From positions 5,406,001-5,470,000 of the forward strand of contig CP126200.1 in the NCBI GenBank assembly GCA_030272155.1: a DNA stretch of 64,000 bases. The letters are read 5' to 3'. Position numbers and translations under genes: made by a program. Under the pieces are notes generated by a model. The model did not search any database and had not been told where the DNA came from. It saw only the letters and a list, made by a program, of their open reading frames with translations. Below are positions 41,012 through 53,856 of the stretch, piece after piece (the stretch's first letter is position 1; each line of letters starts with the position of its first letter). The stretch is from Tetradesmus obliquus. Taxonomy: Eukaryota; Chlorophyta; Chlorophyceae; Sphaeropleales; Scenedesmaceae.

Positions 41012-44000
41012 ATGGCTGATCGCAAGCGCGACAGGGAGGAAACTGAGGTGGAAACGGCAGTGCAGGAGATTGAGGCTAGCCTTGGGCGTGATGCTGACAT
41101 GAAGATCAAGGCCCTCGCTGGCCTCACTCACATCGTGGATACCTCTGATGAGGGCTACACTGTGCAGCGCGAGGCTGCCGAAACCGGAGCATTGACTGTG
41201 CTGATGCAGCTCCTGGAGGATGACAGCGATGTAGTGCGCATACAGGCAGCGAAAGCCCTGACTGTGCTGACGCAGCACTCGCGCACCGCAAGGGCCCGCA
41301 TGGCTGTGGGCAAGACGACCGGGTTCTCTCACACCCCAGAGAAGGTACGTAAGGGTGTGATCGCATTATAGGCGGCGTGATCCGTGGTCCGGGCAGCGAG
41401 ACTTGGGATCTGCAGGTGTCTGAGTGCATCTGCTGCTGCTGTTGCTGCTGCTGCAGGTTGCGTTGAACCCAGTGCAGGAGTCTGTGCAGGAGCTGGATGG
41501 CGTGTTCAAGTGAGTAGTGTGGCTAGTCACAAAGAGCTGTTTGTCACCAGGCAGCTGCGTCAGGTGGTACTGCATGCAGATGGCAGACAGAGAGGTACCA
41601 GCTGTGGCGCCTGCTGCAGCAAGACAGCTGCCTGTGCCAGCTGTTCGGTGCTGGGAGCAGTATCGCCATTCACGACTGCACACCACGAGCGATGTGCGCG
41701 ATCATCTTGTGCCGGCTTTGTCAACAGCATGCCCCAGCGCGCATCTGCCTGCCTGCCGGATCGTACATCCACCAGCCTGCACCAACATGCACTGCCCTGC
41801 CACTGCCCGCACCCCACCCACCCCCTGCCAGCCTGCTGACCAACATGAGCTTCAGCACGCTCCAGCACCTACTCTCTGACACATCACATTTGTCTGCTTC
41901 CATGCCTGCCGTGCCTGCGCTGTGGTTAACCCGCCCAGCCTGCTGACCAACATGCACTTCAGCTTGCTTCATCAGCTGCTCTCTTACGCAACACATTTGC
42001 CTGCCTGCCCTGTGTGTATACCCTGCTCAGCCTGCTGACCAACATGCGCTTCAACGTGCTCGTAACAGACTGTCTGACAGATTCCTCTGACACAACACAA
42101 TCGCTGCTTGCCTCTCTGCCTGCCCTGTTTACCCGCCCAGCCTGCTGACCAACATGCGCTTCAGCGACAACGCGGAGATGCAGGCGGCCGGCAGCGCGGC
42201 GCTGAGCGCGGTGTGCAGCTTGAACCGCGACAACACGGTGGCGGCGCTGCGGGAGCTGGTGCACCGCCTGCTGCAGCACGAGCCAAAGGTGGGGGGCTAG
42301 TGAGCAACAAATTACATGTGGGCAACCCGACATAATCTGCAGTGTGCGGGAGCTAGTGCACCGCCTGTTGCAGCACGAGCTAAAGGTTGGGGGCTGTAGG
42401 CAACAAATACAGGGGCTGCGGGCTGCGGGTTTAGTTGTGGCGGCTGGTGGCATTTGGTGACTTGAATGGGTGACAGGCGGTAAGCCCCTGTGCCCCGCAT
42501 GCAGGTTGCAGCTTGTCTGATGAACAGCATCTGCACAACCTGAAAACTGTGTGCACGGCACTGGGGCTGAAGTGCTGGGCCGTGCGTTGTTTGTCTGTGG
42601 ACTGAGTTTTTCGTGCGCAGCTGCTGAGTTGGTGCGTATGCTGGAAAGCGGTGGGCAGCTTGGTACTGCGTGAGGGGTGCGGGGGCTGGCGTGCTGTTTG
42701 GGGCAAAAACACTACTGCGTTTGGCATATGTATGTGCTATGCTCGCCTGGCGCCCTGTGTACATTGCATGCTTTTGAAATGCCAGATGGTATGTTTGCTG
42801 CAGCTGGGTTTGTGTAGCACAGATTGCTTGTTGTGACATGTCGCGTGTGCGACGGCACCTCCACATCAAGTGAAGTGGCATTTCCTTTCGCACTCACTGG
42901 CAGCTTGCAAAACCTCAACCTCCACTCAATGCCAATTTGCCTTGCAGGCGCTGCTGGCCTGCTGTGTACAGCGTAACACCTCACATCCTAACGAGTTCGC
43001 CCGTAAATGCATCCTTACATCGCGTGCCCCTCGCCCTCAATCGCACTCAACCCACCCTCTCAACTTGCCCTCCTCTCAACCTAACCTGGCAGGCGCTGCT
43101 TGCCCTGGAGGACATGCTGGCGGGCCTTGACGTGCCTGTGCTTCAGACCCTCTAACCGCACCCTGTAGCCACACGCTCTAACCAAACCATGTGCATGCCG
43201 CTGCAACCTGCAGGCGCTGCTGGCGCTCGAGGACATGCTGGCTGGCCTTGACGTGCGCGACGACATGGCGGTGCTGCTGGACCAGGCGCTGTCGCCCGCG
43301 CTGAGCTTCCTGCGCAGCGGCAGCGGCAGCGAGAAGCTGGACGCGGCCACGCTGCTGGGCAGCATCTGTGAGAAGCGCCCCGGGGCAGCCGGCTTCCTGG
43401 TGGCTGAGGGTGCGCTGCCTGCAGTGAGCCAGCTGCTGGTCTCAGGTGCGGCGGCGGCTGACGTTATGGTTGTGTTCAGCCTACTCTTAGTTTTGTTCGT
43501 TACGCCAGCTGCTGGCCTCATGTGCGGCGGGGCGCTTGTCGTTATTGTTGTGTTCTGTCTGACTGCGGTTGCTTGCTGAGTTCAGCCTGCTCATCAGCGA
43601 CGTCTGGTAGTGACTTGCCGCTGCTTGTGCCCGTACTTCAAAGCGCTCGCAATGCTTGCTGCATCCCAGCAGCTGCCGTGACGCACCCTGCCTTCCTTCC
43701 TTTCTGCCCCCTGCAGCCGACACTGCCTCCAGCGACGCTGCCGCGTGCACGCTGTGGCTGCTGGTCAAGGACAACCGGCCTTGACATACACACACCCCTG
43801 CTCGCTCCCTGCAAGCCCTCTGCAGCCGACACTGCGCTGCCGCAGCCTGCTCTAAACCTGAATCGCCTACCATAGCCATCTGCTTGTGCCAGCACCGCAA
43901 GCACACATCGCTGCAACACACATGCCTGCCTTGTCCCTGCTCCCTGTGTCCCCTCTTTCCCCCTGCAGCCGACACGGCTTCCAGCGACGCCGCCGCGCGC

Positions 44001-44360
44001 ACGCTGTGGCTGCTGGTGAAGGACAACCGGCGGCTGCTGAGCCCCGCCAAGGGCGCCCTGGGCACGCCCGGCACGCAGCTGGTGGATGCGCTGCTGGCAC
44101 TTGTCGAGGCCCGCGGCGATGCTGATGATGATGCGGCTAATGCAGATGGCGATGATGAGGGAGATGATGAGGGAGAGGAGGAGGAGGGCGGTAAGGCTGG
44201 TGGTGGCAAGGCTGGGGGTGAGAAGGAGGGCAAGCTTGCTGTGGAGTTTGGGGACGAGGCGCTGCTGCTGCTGCGCGCGCTGGCGGCGCAGGACGGCGAC
44301 GTGAAGGAGCAGCTGGCGGGGCAGAGCGAGATCCTGGGCAGCCGCTGCACGATCATGTGA
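41012..44360 (+). CDS. Armadillo-like repeat protein
   Basis: Five exons encode 385 residues with matching phases: 41012..41344, 41457..41509, 42141..42288, 43214..43445 and 43969..44360. Helical repeats include VQREAAETGALTVLMQLLED, VVRIQAAKALTVLTQHS, EMQAAGSAALSAVCSLN and KLDAATLLGSICEKRP followed by FLVAEGALPAVSQLLVS, the alternating pattern of armadillo repeats. An acidic linker rich in Asp/Gly/Glu (about residues 305-335) precedes a last helical part, EFGDEALLLLRALAAQDG. Such proteins are usually protein-binding scaffolds; no partner can be named. Introns 2-4 contain tandem copies of neighbouring exon ends; only the last acceptor copy in each intron leads into a complete exon. For example, the copy of the exon 5 start at 43717 runs into a stop after DNRP. 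Confidence 0.8.
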
Positions 44361-45839
44361 GGTGGCATGGTGTGCTATAATACGGGCCTGACAACAGCAG
44401 CGTGCTTTAACATTACAGTTTTAGGCATGGTGCTGTGCTTGTCGGTGACTGGACGGTGGTGCGGGTGTGATGTACCTCAAGGGGGCGGCATGAGCTGGTG
44501 TGATCGCTGCGTATGCTACGTCTGAGTGGGCTGATACGGGTATGGGTTGGGGCGTGCTTGGCGGGCTGTGTTGTGCAGCCAGCACAACGATGTTCTGCAT
44601 TGCATCTCCTGCACCTGTGCACTGCAATTTGCGGCAGCTGATAGGTGTGGCAGCAGCAGGGCCTTGCAGTGACAGCTGCTATACTTTGGGTGGTGGTTGT
44701 CACAGTGCTTTCATGCTATATGCAAACTCTCTGTGAACAGTTTCAACTGTTTTGGGCTGGCCACTGCTGTGTCGACTGTCTCCTGCAGCGCCTACATGGC
44801 ATGCGCGTTTCACTGCATGGTATGGACCCGAGCACGTCCATGCAGGCTTGACACTGGTGTTAGACATGCATTGACTGGTTTGACATTGGGACGACTTAGA
44901 GTCATTGGGTGGTATGAGTTGCTGGGAGTGCTGCATTATGCAGCAGCACTGTTGGGACTGTTGCAAGCACCAAGCAGCAGCGCTATATTTGGGTGGTGCG
45001 TCACAACTGGCAGTATGAGACTAGACTGCTGCCTGTGTTCATTTTGTCAGGAGAGTTTGGATTATGCACGCCTGCTGGCTGTCATTACGTTGCAAGAGTA
45101 GCTGGCGGCGCCTGCTGGTGGTGCTGGTGGCGTGTGAAACGCCAGGGGGCCCTCACGCTCCTTTGTAACGTTGCCAAGTCCTGCTGAGCGTCTTGATGGC
45201 CCATGCTGAGCCGTCACTTGCCTCCAGCGCAAAGAGGCACTTCTACACTACATGTGGCAACTGCTGAAAGTTTTTTTCACAGCTTTAGATAGATAGATAG
45301 AGGGGTTACACGGTGTGTTCATGCGGCATACGCCACCACAGACACCTGGTGAAATAGGAAGCTGCACACAGCTTTAGTGCAGCAGGGCGAGCAAGTTGGA
45401 TAATTGACAATGCCCTGAACAACCCCGCCAGGCTGGCATGTCCTGCGTTGTGCCGTATCTGTACATCATACCCCAAAGCGATGCACCGGACCTGATGTAT
45501 TTTAAAACATTTGTGTTTGCTGCCACACGCGATGCTTTTGTCGCTTGCTATTCCATGTCACCCGCTCGACAGGTGAATCACTAACGCATTCGGATTCCGT
45601 GTTCCTGTGGCCTAAACCGTCGCATCCCGTTCAGAAATTGAGCGTCGGTCGGATAAGTTCTTTAATAACATCGTTTGGAGCGGCCAACAGGCGGCACGTG
45701 CCTTCAGCATCGCCTGACGCACCAGGAGCAGTGCAAGCTTCTGCCTACTGCTCCACGTATCCTGCACACAGGCTGGCGACGCAGGGCAGCTCGTTCACGA
45801 CTGTTATTTAACTACACGGAGCAATACTGACGGCATCAA
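44361..45839. other. Intergenic
   Basis: No gene is recognised. A short (TAGA)n run lies at about 45285-45300, followed directly by AGGGGTTACACGGTGTG, shared with the 29114-29417 insertion. Confidence 0.5.
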
Positions 45840-46295
45840 ATGCTGCACAGACACACCAGCAGTTGCAGCCTTGCTGTGCTGCTGGCGCTCCTGCTGGCTG
45901 TGCTGCTACAGCAGCCCAGCAACGCCACGACAGCTGGACCTACAGCAGTGCAGCGTTTGCCAGCCAGAGACGTACCAGCGCTATTAAAGAAGGGCTACGT
46001 ATATGTGGATGTGCGGACCCCTGAGGAGTTTGCGCAGATGCGTGTGCCAGGCTCTGTCAACATCCCATTCATGTACAGCGGCGCAAGTGGCCGCACACCC
46101 AATGCAGTCTTTGTCAAGCAGGTGGAAGCAAAGTACCCCAGCAGCAAGCAGCTGCTGGTCATTGGCTGTGCCACTGGGAAGCGCTCCGCGGTTGCAGCAG
46201 CAGCACTTGCAGCGGCAGGCAAGTACGGCAACATGGTGGACAATGCTGATGGCATATATGGCTGGGTGGCTGCAGGGCTGCCAGTTTCGAACTAG
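45840..46295 (+). CDS. Secreted single-domain rhodanese (sulfurtransferase)
   Basis: Intronless, 151 residues. A strong signal peptide covers the first 30 or so (LAVLLALLLAVLLQQPSNA). The rhodanese fold follows: YVYVDVRTPEEFAQMRVPGS (the start of the fold and the CH2A-like region), VNIPFMY, LLVIGCATGKRSAVAAAAL with the catalytic Cys at the start of a CATGKRS loop (C-x-x-G-x-R-S, the sulfurtransferase form), and the closing NADGIYGWVAAGLPV. It should move sulfane sulfur to an acceptor, or act as a persulfide carrier. It is probably in the secretory pathway or thylakoid lumen, since the leader could also be read as a bipartite target. Its single-exon structure is unusual next to its neighbours. 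Confidence 0.9.
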   Translation: MLHRHTSSCSLAVLLALLLAVLLQQPSNATTAGPTAVQRLPARDVPALLKKGYVYVDVRTPEEFAQMRVPGSVNIPFMYSGASGRTPNAVFVKQVEAKYPSSKQLLVIGCATGKRSAVAAAALAAAGKYGNMVDNADGIYGWVAAGLPVSN

Positions 46296-49200
46296 GTGAG
46301 GCCACACCAGCAGCTGCTCACAGGGGACTTGGAGGGTCTTGTCTGTCTGCTGCTTTTCAAACGATGTGCAGAACATTTGCAGTTAAACTGCAGACAGCTG
46401 GATGGTGTTGATGGCGTGGATGTAGTGTGCTGCAGGAGCAATCCTGCCGCAAGCCTCTTTTGACACGCAAAACTTGAACAGCTGCGAGTTTTCTTCCCCA
46501 ACTTGACTTAGTATTGTATGTTGTGAGCCATGCCTCTGTACCCTCACCTGCCCTGTGTTGACTGCACTGCAGGCTGGTGCAGGGTGCGCACTAGTTGAGC
46601 AGCAGCTTGCAGCGCAGATATGATATGATGCTTCAATGTTTGGGTTTGGTTTGGTGGAGTCGTGCAGCTGTTCATCTGCAAGGCCCACCATCAGCAGCAG
46701 CAGCAGCAACAGCGGCGGCGGCAGCGACCGCCATATTGGCGGAGCAGGAGCAGTTGCTGACAGGTGGCACCGCAAAGTAGGCGGCTGCTCACCCCTGATA
46801 CATAGCCTCGCTTTATGTGAAAGACAGCGGATTGTACAGGATTTTGCACACCAACCCTGGCAAGCTGCGTGTCTTCAAAGTTCTGCTGGTGTGTGTTGTT
46901 TGTGTACTGTGAGCCGCAGTGGTTGGTGTATTGTACTTGTAGTCAATTGGGAGGAGATGCGACCTTGCATAGCGCGTGGCTTGCGCCCAACGTAAGCCGC
47001 ACCCATCCAGCACAGCATGTAAAAGGACGAATGCGCACGGCTCCAGGATCGAGGTGAATGCATAGCTACACACCTTCAAGCAAACCTGACGGCATGTGCT
47101 TTGCTGTCATCTGTGCATGCGCCAATGGCCAGGCTCTGTGGTCTTCACAACCTCTTGCCATCAACTGACGGTCAGCTCACTTGATTCAGAGGTTTGCCTG
47201 GTGTGCTGGGAGGCGTCACTGCAGTGTAAAGATGGACAGGGCAACCTGCAGTGTGCCATGGCAGGGCCCCAGGGCCCGGACCAAGGCAAGCACTCATCAA
47301 CTACTGCTGTTGTGCTCACCTGGCAAACCTCTTCCCCCCTCTCCCTCTACTCTTGAAAAGGGACAATCACGTTACCCATCAAGTCATAGCATGGAGGTGA
47401 GGGAGCAGCAGAATTAACGAACGCCACTCATTTAAAGTTTGACTTCCATTTGCTGTTCGAGTGCACAAACAAACAAATGCCCTTGTAGATAAAGTATGCA
47501 CCCAACCGCTGACACCTTGCCATCATGCAACATAGGTGCAATAATGCAAAACAGTACATTGCGCTGTGTAGGCGCGTGTGTGAGCTGTGCGCACATGTGT
47601 GGCACCTGTAAAGGGTGACGCGGCAAGCTGCGCCTGTCTGCTCAGTGGTGAGCCTCATCTGCCTGCGCTGCAGCTAAGCTGCAGCCGGCTGTGCAAGGCT
47701 GCTGTTCCGGCCCAGCCGGCTGTGCAAGGCGCCTGCCGGCTACACAGGGCCGCCCACCAGCTCGCTACAGCCTCAGCAGAGCTGCAGGAACCTGGCTTGG
47801 GCATCCTACAGCAGAGCCTCTGCTGAGGCTGTAGCTACTAGCTGGTGGGCGGCCCTGTTCAGCCGGCAGGCGCCTTGCACAGCCGGCTAGGCCACAGCCA
47901 GCTGCAGCTGCCCATTGTGATATGCAAAAAAGGCAGTTTTACGCATGGTCGCAAATGCACAACTGCGCACCTGCAATGTGCAGCTCACCCAAGCGGGTGA
48001 TGGAGAGAACCAACATGCCTGGTGGTCAAGGCACTTTGCGGCCAAGAGAAGGTCGCGCACATGACAACGTCACCAGCATCATGTGCACATGTGGGATACC
48101 ATCCGTCACAATGAACTCATTGAAGAAGGGCCACAGCTGATTGGGCTCCTGCACAGCAGTCACACAATGACACTACCATGGCACCAGCGGCATCATCAGC
48201 ATCAACCGGTTGCGCAGTACCGCTGCTGCATGCCGTGCGGGCATGCAGCACAATCATGACAATCTGACGGTCGTTCTGTTTCTGCTGCCTCTAACAATAA
48301 TTGAAACTGCTGGTCTGCTGACCTGACAATGCAGCCATCACATGATTTTCAAAGGTCCGCCATCATTCATAGATCACTGTGCCTGTGGAATCCTACCCAC
48401 ACATTCTGACAACGGTGTATGCCCAAATCAACAATGCATGGCACAAGCTGAGAAGCCTGTATTCAACAACACACGCGTGTACACGCGCATGATGGTGGTT
48501 GAAGCCTAGCGGTAGACGCCTACACAGCATGTGCAAGAACTCACGTCATTCTCTGCATTTCTGAACCGGCAGCGGCAGCCTCAAGCCAAAGCAGCACTGC
48601 AGAGCAATGCTGTGCCAGGCTCGGGGGCGTAAGAAGCTCCTCCAGTGCTGGAGGCACAGCAATGTTTGGGGACAGCTGGCAACACAGCTACTGCCCACAG
48701 CCTGACCAACTTGGCAGGCCAATGAGCATGTCATCAACAAACACAGCTGAACCATGCAAATGCTGAGAAGAAAGTTTGCTGCTGCTATGCAGCCGCAGCA
48801 GTAGCAGCGCATCACAGTCCTACGCAAGGCCCCCCAGCACACATGCACATGCACTTCTGGGATGATGCATCAATGCAATACGCAAGTAAGACAATGCGGT
48901 GTATGGCAGCTTCAAGGCCAGGAACTGTTGTCACTTCAGCCGATAACCAAACACCATCCAGGCGACTCAGCACGTCATGCAAGTTTGGCCATCTAGCCTG
49001 CACTTGCACAGACGTGCAAACAGTGCACTGCAATCTGCTGCTAGCAAGTGTGCCGCAGCACAGCTATCAATGATGTAGTATGCCCTGATACGGAGTGCAA
49101 GCATTTGGTAAAAGACAATTCAAAAATTTCATGACAAAAGGCAGTAGTCCCAACGTTGCTTCAAACACTGTTCAGGCTGCCAATGTATGGCACCATGCTG

Positions 49201-49521
49201 TGCAACACACACTTTGTGTGACTTTGCAAGTTAAGCACAGCTAACATGCTGCGTAATTCCATACACCCATGTCTCTGTAGGGCAGCTGCGTATGTCCACA
49301 GCTGAAATGTCTCTGCAACGCGCTGTGTTACGCATGTCATGACGCATAGTAGGAGCTGTAGCATGTTGAATCACTGAGACAGACCAAGTATGTGTGTGAT
49401 CAGTGCTGCGGCACCGGCAGTCACCGTGCTGCAAGCATGTCTGCGGCTAGCACTCGTAGTAGGAGCAACTGTGTCTTTGATCAGTGCTGCTGCACTGCCA
49501 GTCGCCGCTGGCGTGGCTGGT
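46296..49521. other. Long gene-poor stretch
   Basis: I recognise no gene in 3.2 kb. The only clear structure is the long hairpin at 47709-47893. Confidence 0.5.
47709..47893. repeat. Long imperfect hairpin (arms about 75 nt, loop about 33 nt)
   Basis: 47709-47782 and 47816-47893 are inverted complements with a few mismatches; the shared core is CAGCCGGCTGTGCAAGGCGC. It could be a foldback element, or fold as an RNA precursor. A partial extra copy of the arm start lies at 47684-47702. Confidence 0.85.
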
Positions 49522-52500
49522 CTAGTACTCGTAGTAGGAATTGAAGGCCAGGCCGTGGCAGCTGGAGGGGCCCTTGGAGGCCACGGCGCTGGTGAAGTCC
49601 ACGGCACCCAGCAGCTGCAGCTTGTCGCGCGCCAGGTCAACAAAGAACAGCGACACCTTCTGGTCCGCGTTGAAGCGCAGGATGGTGCCCGGCACGTCCA
49701 GGAAGTAGGTGCTGACAGCAGCGATGCCGGTTGCTTCATCATACTTGACCACATGGCCGCCGGCATTGGCCTCAAACTGGAAGCTGCGGGGCACAACGCA
49801 GCAGGACAGGCGGCAACACAGAGGGGCAGGCAGTTGCAGTCAGCAACATGGTCAGCTGAAACGAGATAACTAATGCTCGACAGAGATGCCGCCGTTAGAA
49901 ATCGACAACGCGTGCTCCAATTACTGCTGCTTTGGCAGCAGCACCCAAACGGAAGTGAGCAAGTCGAGGTGTACTGCTGGTTTGCTGGGAGTGGGCTGTT
50001 TTGGGGCAGCATGCCAGGGAAGGCAGGGCAGGCAGTGAAAGCCTGTAAACGTCAGGCACGCAGGCAGCAGCCGCGCCGCTCACATGTCAAGTGTCTTGAT
50101 CTCCAGTGGGTCACTGATGTCCAGCAGCCGCACCTGCAGCGCGCAGCATACACAGGCAGCAAGCGCCACGTGACAACAGTAACTATAACAGCATCGGTTG
50201 ATGCATGGCGCAAGCCCAGCAAGCAGCATGTGATGGCAGCACCACAAAATGTTGCAAATGCAGCAAGGCAGAGCAACAGCAGCACAGCAGGTGCCGTCCA
50301 TGCTGCGCGAGCTGCGGGTGTGACAGCTGCATGCGCTGCGCAGCAAGCATCTGCAGCAAGCATCTGGAGCAAGCATCTAGAGCCAGCATCTGGAGCAAGC
50401 ATCTGGAGTACATCTGTGCACTGTGCTGCAGGTGCCCTCTCTTCAGTGCACGCCTGTGTGACACATGAGCTGCACGGTGCATCCAATGTATGTGCCAAGG
50501 CAATCTTGTGCATGCTATGTGTCTGTCATAGGGCTGCGCTGATAACCACAGCAGCGCAGAGGCTTGTTTCACCTGGCTGAGGCTGTATGCTGCCAGCAGC
50601 ATGCGCATGCCGCCTTTGAAGGGGTTGCTCATGATGCATGTGCCTGGCCCTGCGTTGCAGTTGTCGTCCAGGCAATATGCGCGCCTGATCTGGCCGGTCA
50701 CGCCATCAACGTGGTACCTGCAGGGCAGCACAGCCATCCAGTGGAGCCACCCTGCTGTTGTGTTGCGGGGCACTGCTGAGCATGCTGTGGGCCTGCGCCA
50801 CCACAGCACGTATGACAATGCGCGCCATATGACATTGCTGCGGAGTGGTTCTGGTTGACAGCTGCTGCTGCCACAGCACTGCTTCAAGTCTGCTGCTGCT
50901 GTGCATCATGCAGCTGCACGCACCACTGGCTGTGCTATACGCCTGTATGGCTGCATGACAACGTCACATCATTCTGGCTTTTCATTTGTTAGTGGGTCGG
51001 CAGCACTCACAGCATGCCAAGGCCGTTGGTCACCCAGAACTGAGCGATCTGCGACAGCAAGGGCAGCGGCGGCAGCAGCGTGGCACGCAGCGACAGGCTC
51101 AATCAAACGCACCAGGCGAAGCGGTTGCATACGCTGGCTGACATGCAATGTGTATCCCCACATGCCACTGGTCACTGGCCATGTTGGCATGCCAGATCAT
51201 GATGGGTGAGTATCAGCAGCACTGCCAATATTCCCTGTGTGTACCACAGCAGCCGCGGCAGCAGCAGCAGCAACACTTGCAGCAGCGCGTGTGCGCCTGG
51301 GCCCTCACCCGCTTGATGGACGTGTCCTTGTGGCCGCGGCGCACCACCATGTTGGGCGCACGGCGCGCATCCATGTTGCCTGCGGCACACAAGCAGGCGG
51401 ACAGACAGCAGCAGCAGGTCCTTGATGTCCACAAGCTTCAACACATTCTGCTGAAGACAGCAGGATACACGTGTGGATTCACACGGTCTATTCGCTGGCA
51501 TGAAACTGCCGTACAGTGGCGCATGCCAAGGTGTGTGCCCCAGCGCGCTGCCGCACCTGCGGACATGTTCTTGGGCAGGCTGAGCGTCTTGAGGATGGTG
51601 CCGGTGGAGTGCTGCCACACGCGCACAGTGTTCTGCAGGCTGCATGAATCAGCGGCGGCAGCAGCAGCAGGGGTACATGGGAGTCAGACGAACAGCAGCG
51701 TCTATGACCTCCTGCCGTATCACCGGCCATCGTACAGCAGGCATTTTGGTTCACGACCACATGTCTGCGGCTTGCACGACGCTGCAGCCAAGTCTCCCTT
51801 GACATCGCGGCAATAGATGTGCAGCACATTGGCAGCAACGCCGGCCGCTGCTCACATGGGTGTCGGGGCCTGGTTCATCTCCGTGATGATGGTGGATGAG
51901 ACGTCGATGAAGTCGCTGGTGAGGGCGCGGTCATGGTCCTCATAAAGTCGATGCCGTGGGGGTTGAGGGTTTTCTTGTTGCGGGGCGACAGGCTGTCATA
52001 CGGCGCGTACTCCTTGAGGCTGCGTGCATCGGGAGACACCACAAAGTAGCCGCCACCCTGGCTGCCTGCGGCGTGGCCGGCAGAGAGTAAAGTCAGTGTG
52101 TGGGGTAGCTATAGCTGCATACAATCAGGTGTACGGCGCAGCCCAGCATGATGCTGTCAAAAGGCTTTTAGCAAAGATTATGTTGGCAGTGCACAAATGC
52201 GGGCTGGCCGTCGCTGCTCAGCATGCAATCATCAGCATATATTTTGAAATATGTTGCTCACCTGTGCGGCCGCACATGTTGGTGACAGCAAAGCCGCCAG
52301 CCCTCAGAGAGCGGAACCTGCAGCAGTGCGGGCAGCAGCAGCAGCGCAGCAGCGGCGGCAGCAACAGTCAGCGCATGCCCCGCAGCAAAAGGGTGGACAT
52401 CTTGCAGCAGCTTGCAGCAGGCGCTTGCGCCTGCTGGCCACAAGCTGACAGCTGGGCACATAGCAGTGCAAGCATCAGCGGCAACAGGCCAGGCAGTTGT

Positions 52501-52688
52501 GTCAGCAGCGCCGCTCACTCGTCAGTGCAGGCTCCTCCAGGGGTGTACAGGCCGTGGCTGCACTTGGGGTGCGCAGGGTCGCTCAGGTCCCAGAAGAGGG
52601 CATCAGGCAGTGGCCGGCCTGTGGCTGCGTCCTTCTGCAGGAAAGCAGTCAGCCCGCCTGCTGCCAACCACTGCAGGAAATAGAGGCG

Positions 52689-52721
<33 letters not shown>

Positions 52722-53292
52722 GTTGTTGATCGCCAAGGGCAAGGCATGGCAACATGCGGCCTGCCCTTGCATCAGCTAGATCATACCAGCGCAGCACCAC
52801 TAGACACAGTCCCTCTTGCGCGGCAAGGTGACTGCATCATGGTTGCAAATATGTGCTGCACTGGCTGCCTGCCGCCACACCTTGCGGCTCCTGTCCACGC
52901 CGCAGTGGTGCGCCTCGGTGCGGCTGTAGGGCGAGTTGGAGATGTGCGTGATGTGGCCAAACCTGGCACTGCCTGGCGTGGCGTCAATGGTGGCCATGTA
53001 GTCGTTGCTGTCTGATGAGTTGGACTCAGGGGCGAGGCCACACCTGCAGCAAGGGGCAGCAGCAAGGCAGAGCAGCAACACCTTCTTGATGAAAATGAAG
53101 ACATGGAAGATGAATCCAGCTGCATCTGTGGCACGTTCCTAGGATGGGAAGTGCACCGCATCACAGGCCCTATGCATCAGAGCAACACACTGTCCAGCGC
53201 TAGTGACATGTCGCTCAGGCCGAGCTGAGCTCAGGATACTTGGGGAGGGGTGCTGCATGGTGCAAGGTTTGCATGTTCCTAGCAGTACTGCT

Positions 53293-53326
<34 letters not shown>

Positions 53327-53856
53327 GCGCACCAGGCATACACGTAGAGGGGCTTGCAGTAGTACTGGGAGCCAGGCTTGTGCCACCAGTAGTGCTGGGG
53401 GGCAGCAGACGCCGCTGCAGACAACAGCAGTACTTCTCAGTGCGCAGCGTGAGCGCCATATTTTGTTGCAGGGGAGCCAACAGAGCCCCTGACAAGGACT
53501 CCCTGGCCACACACAGAACTGTACAGACATGTCGACTCAGGGGGGTCACATGCCCCATGTGCACTGGCAGTGCATGTGACCTGTCAGGTGCTGTACGCCT
53601 AACTGTGTCGGAGGTCCACATGCTCAACCCAAATGGTGAGCGGACAACGGCATTCGAAAACAACACAAACAACAAACTATCACAGTCAGTTGCCAAACAA
53701 GGCAGTGGGGTGCCTGCGAGCTCACCCGCGAGCGGGTAATCATCTGGCTCGACAGTCTTGAGCCCGGTGGCTGCAGCAGCTGCTGCAGCTGCATCAGGCT
53801 CTTGTGATGCAACGAAGGCATCCAGCAGAGCACCAATGACGCACACGGCCAGCATC
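49522..53856 (-). CDS. Selenium-binding-protein/methanethiol-oxidase-like secreted beta-propeller, frameshifted
   Basis: Eleven exons fit: 53726..53856, 52881..53043, 52519..52670, 52262..52317, 51856..52065, 51557..51639, 51309..51379, 51011..51039, 50573..50717, 50084..50133 and 49522..49783. They total 1352 bases, one short of 451 codons. Phases agree everywhere except through exon 51856..52065, where the reading NPHGIDF must shift by one base to continue as YEDHDRALTSDFIDVSS. The N terminus, MLAVCVIGALLDAFVASQ, is a signal peptide. DYMATIDATPGSARFGHITH, then TEAHHCGVDRSRK, GGFAVTNMC, TVRVWQHSTGTILKTL and VRLLDISDPLEI follow the order of SBP56/SELENBP1 proteins (D-Y-L-A-x-x-D, then the HH motif). 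SELENBP1 oxidises methanethiol in animals. Whether this copy works depends on whether the frameshift is real. A segment at about 53340-53410 (HYWWHKPGSQYYCKPLY) may be another exon but does not fit in phase. Confidence 0.65.

Noticed and set aside
43714..43785. The exon 5 echo as a genuine alternative exon of the armadillo gene
   Set aside because: It runs into a stop right after the duplicated part, and I see no sensible downstream donor. I treat it as an echo.
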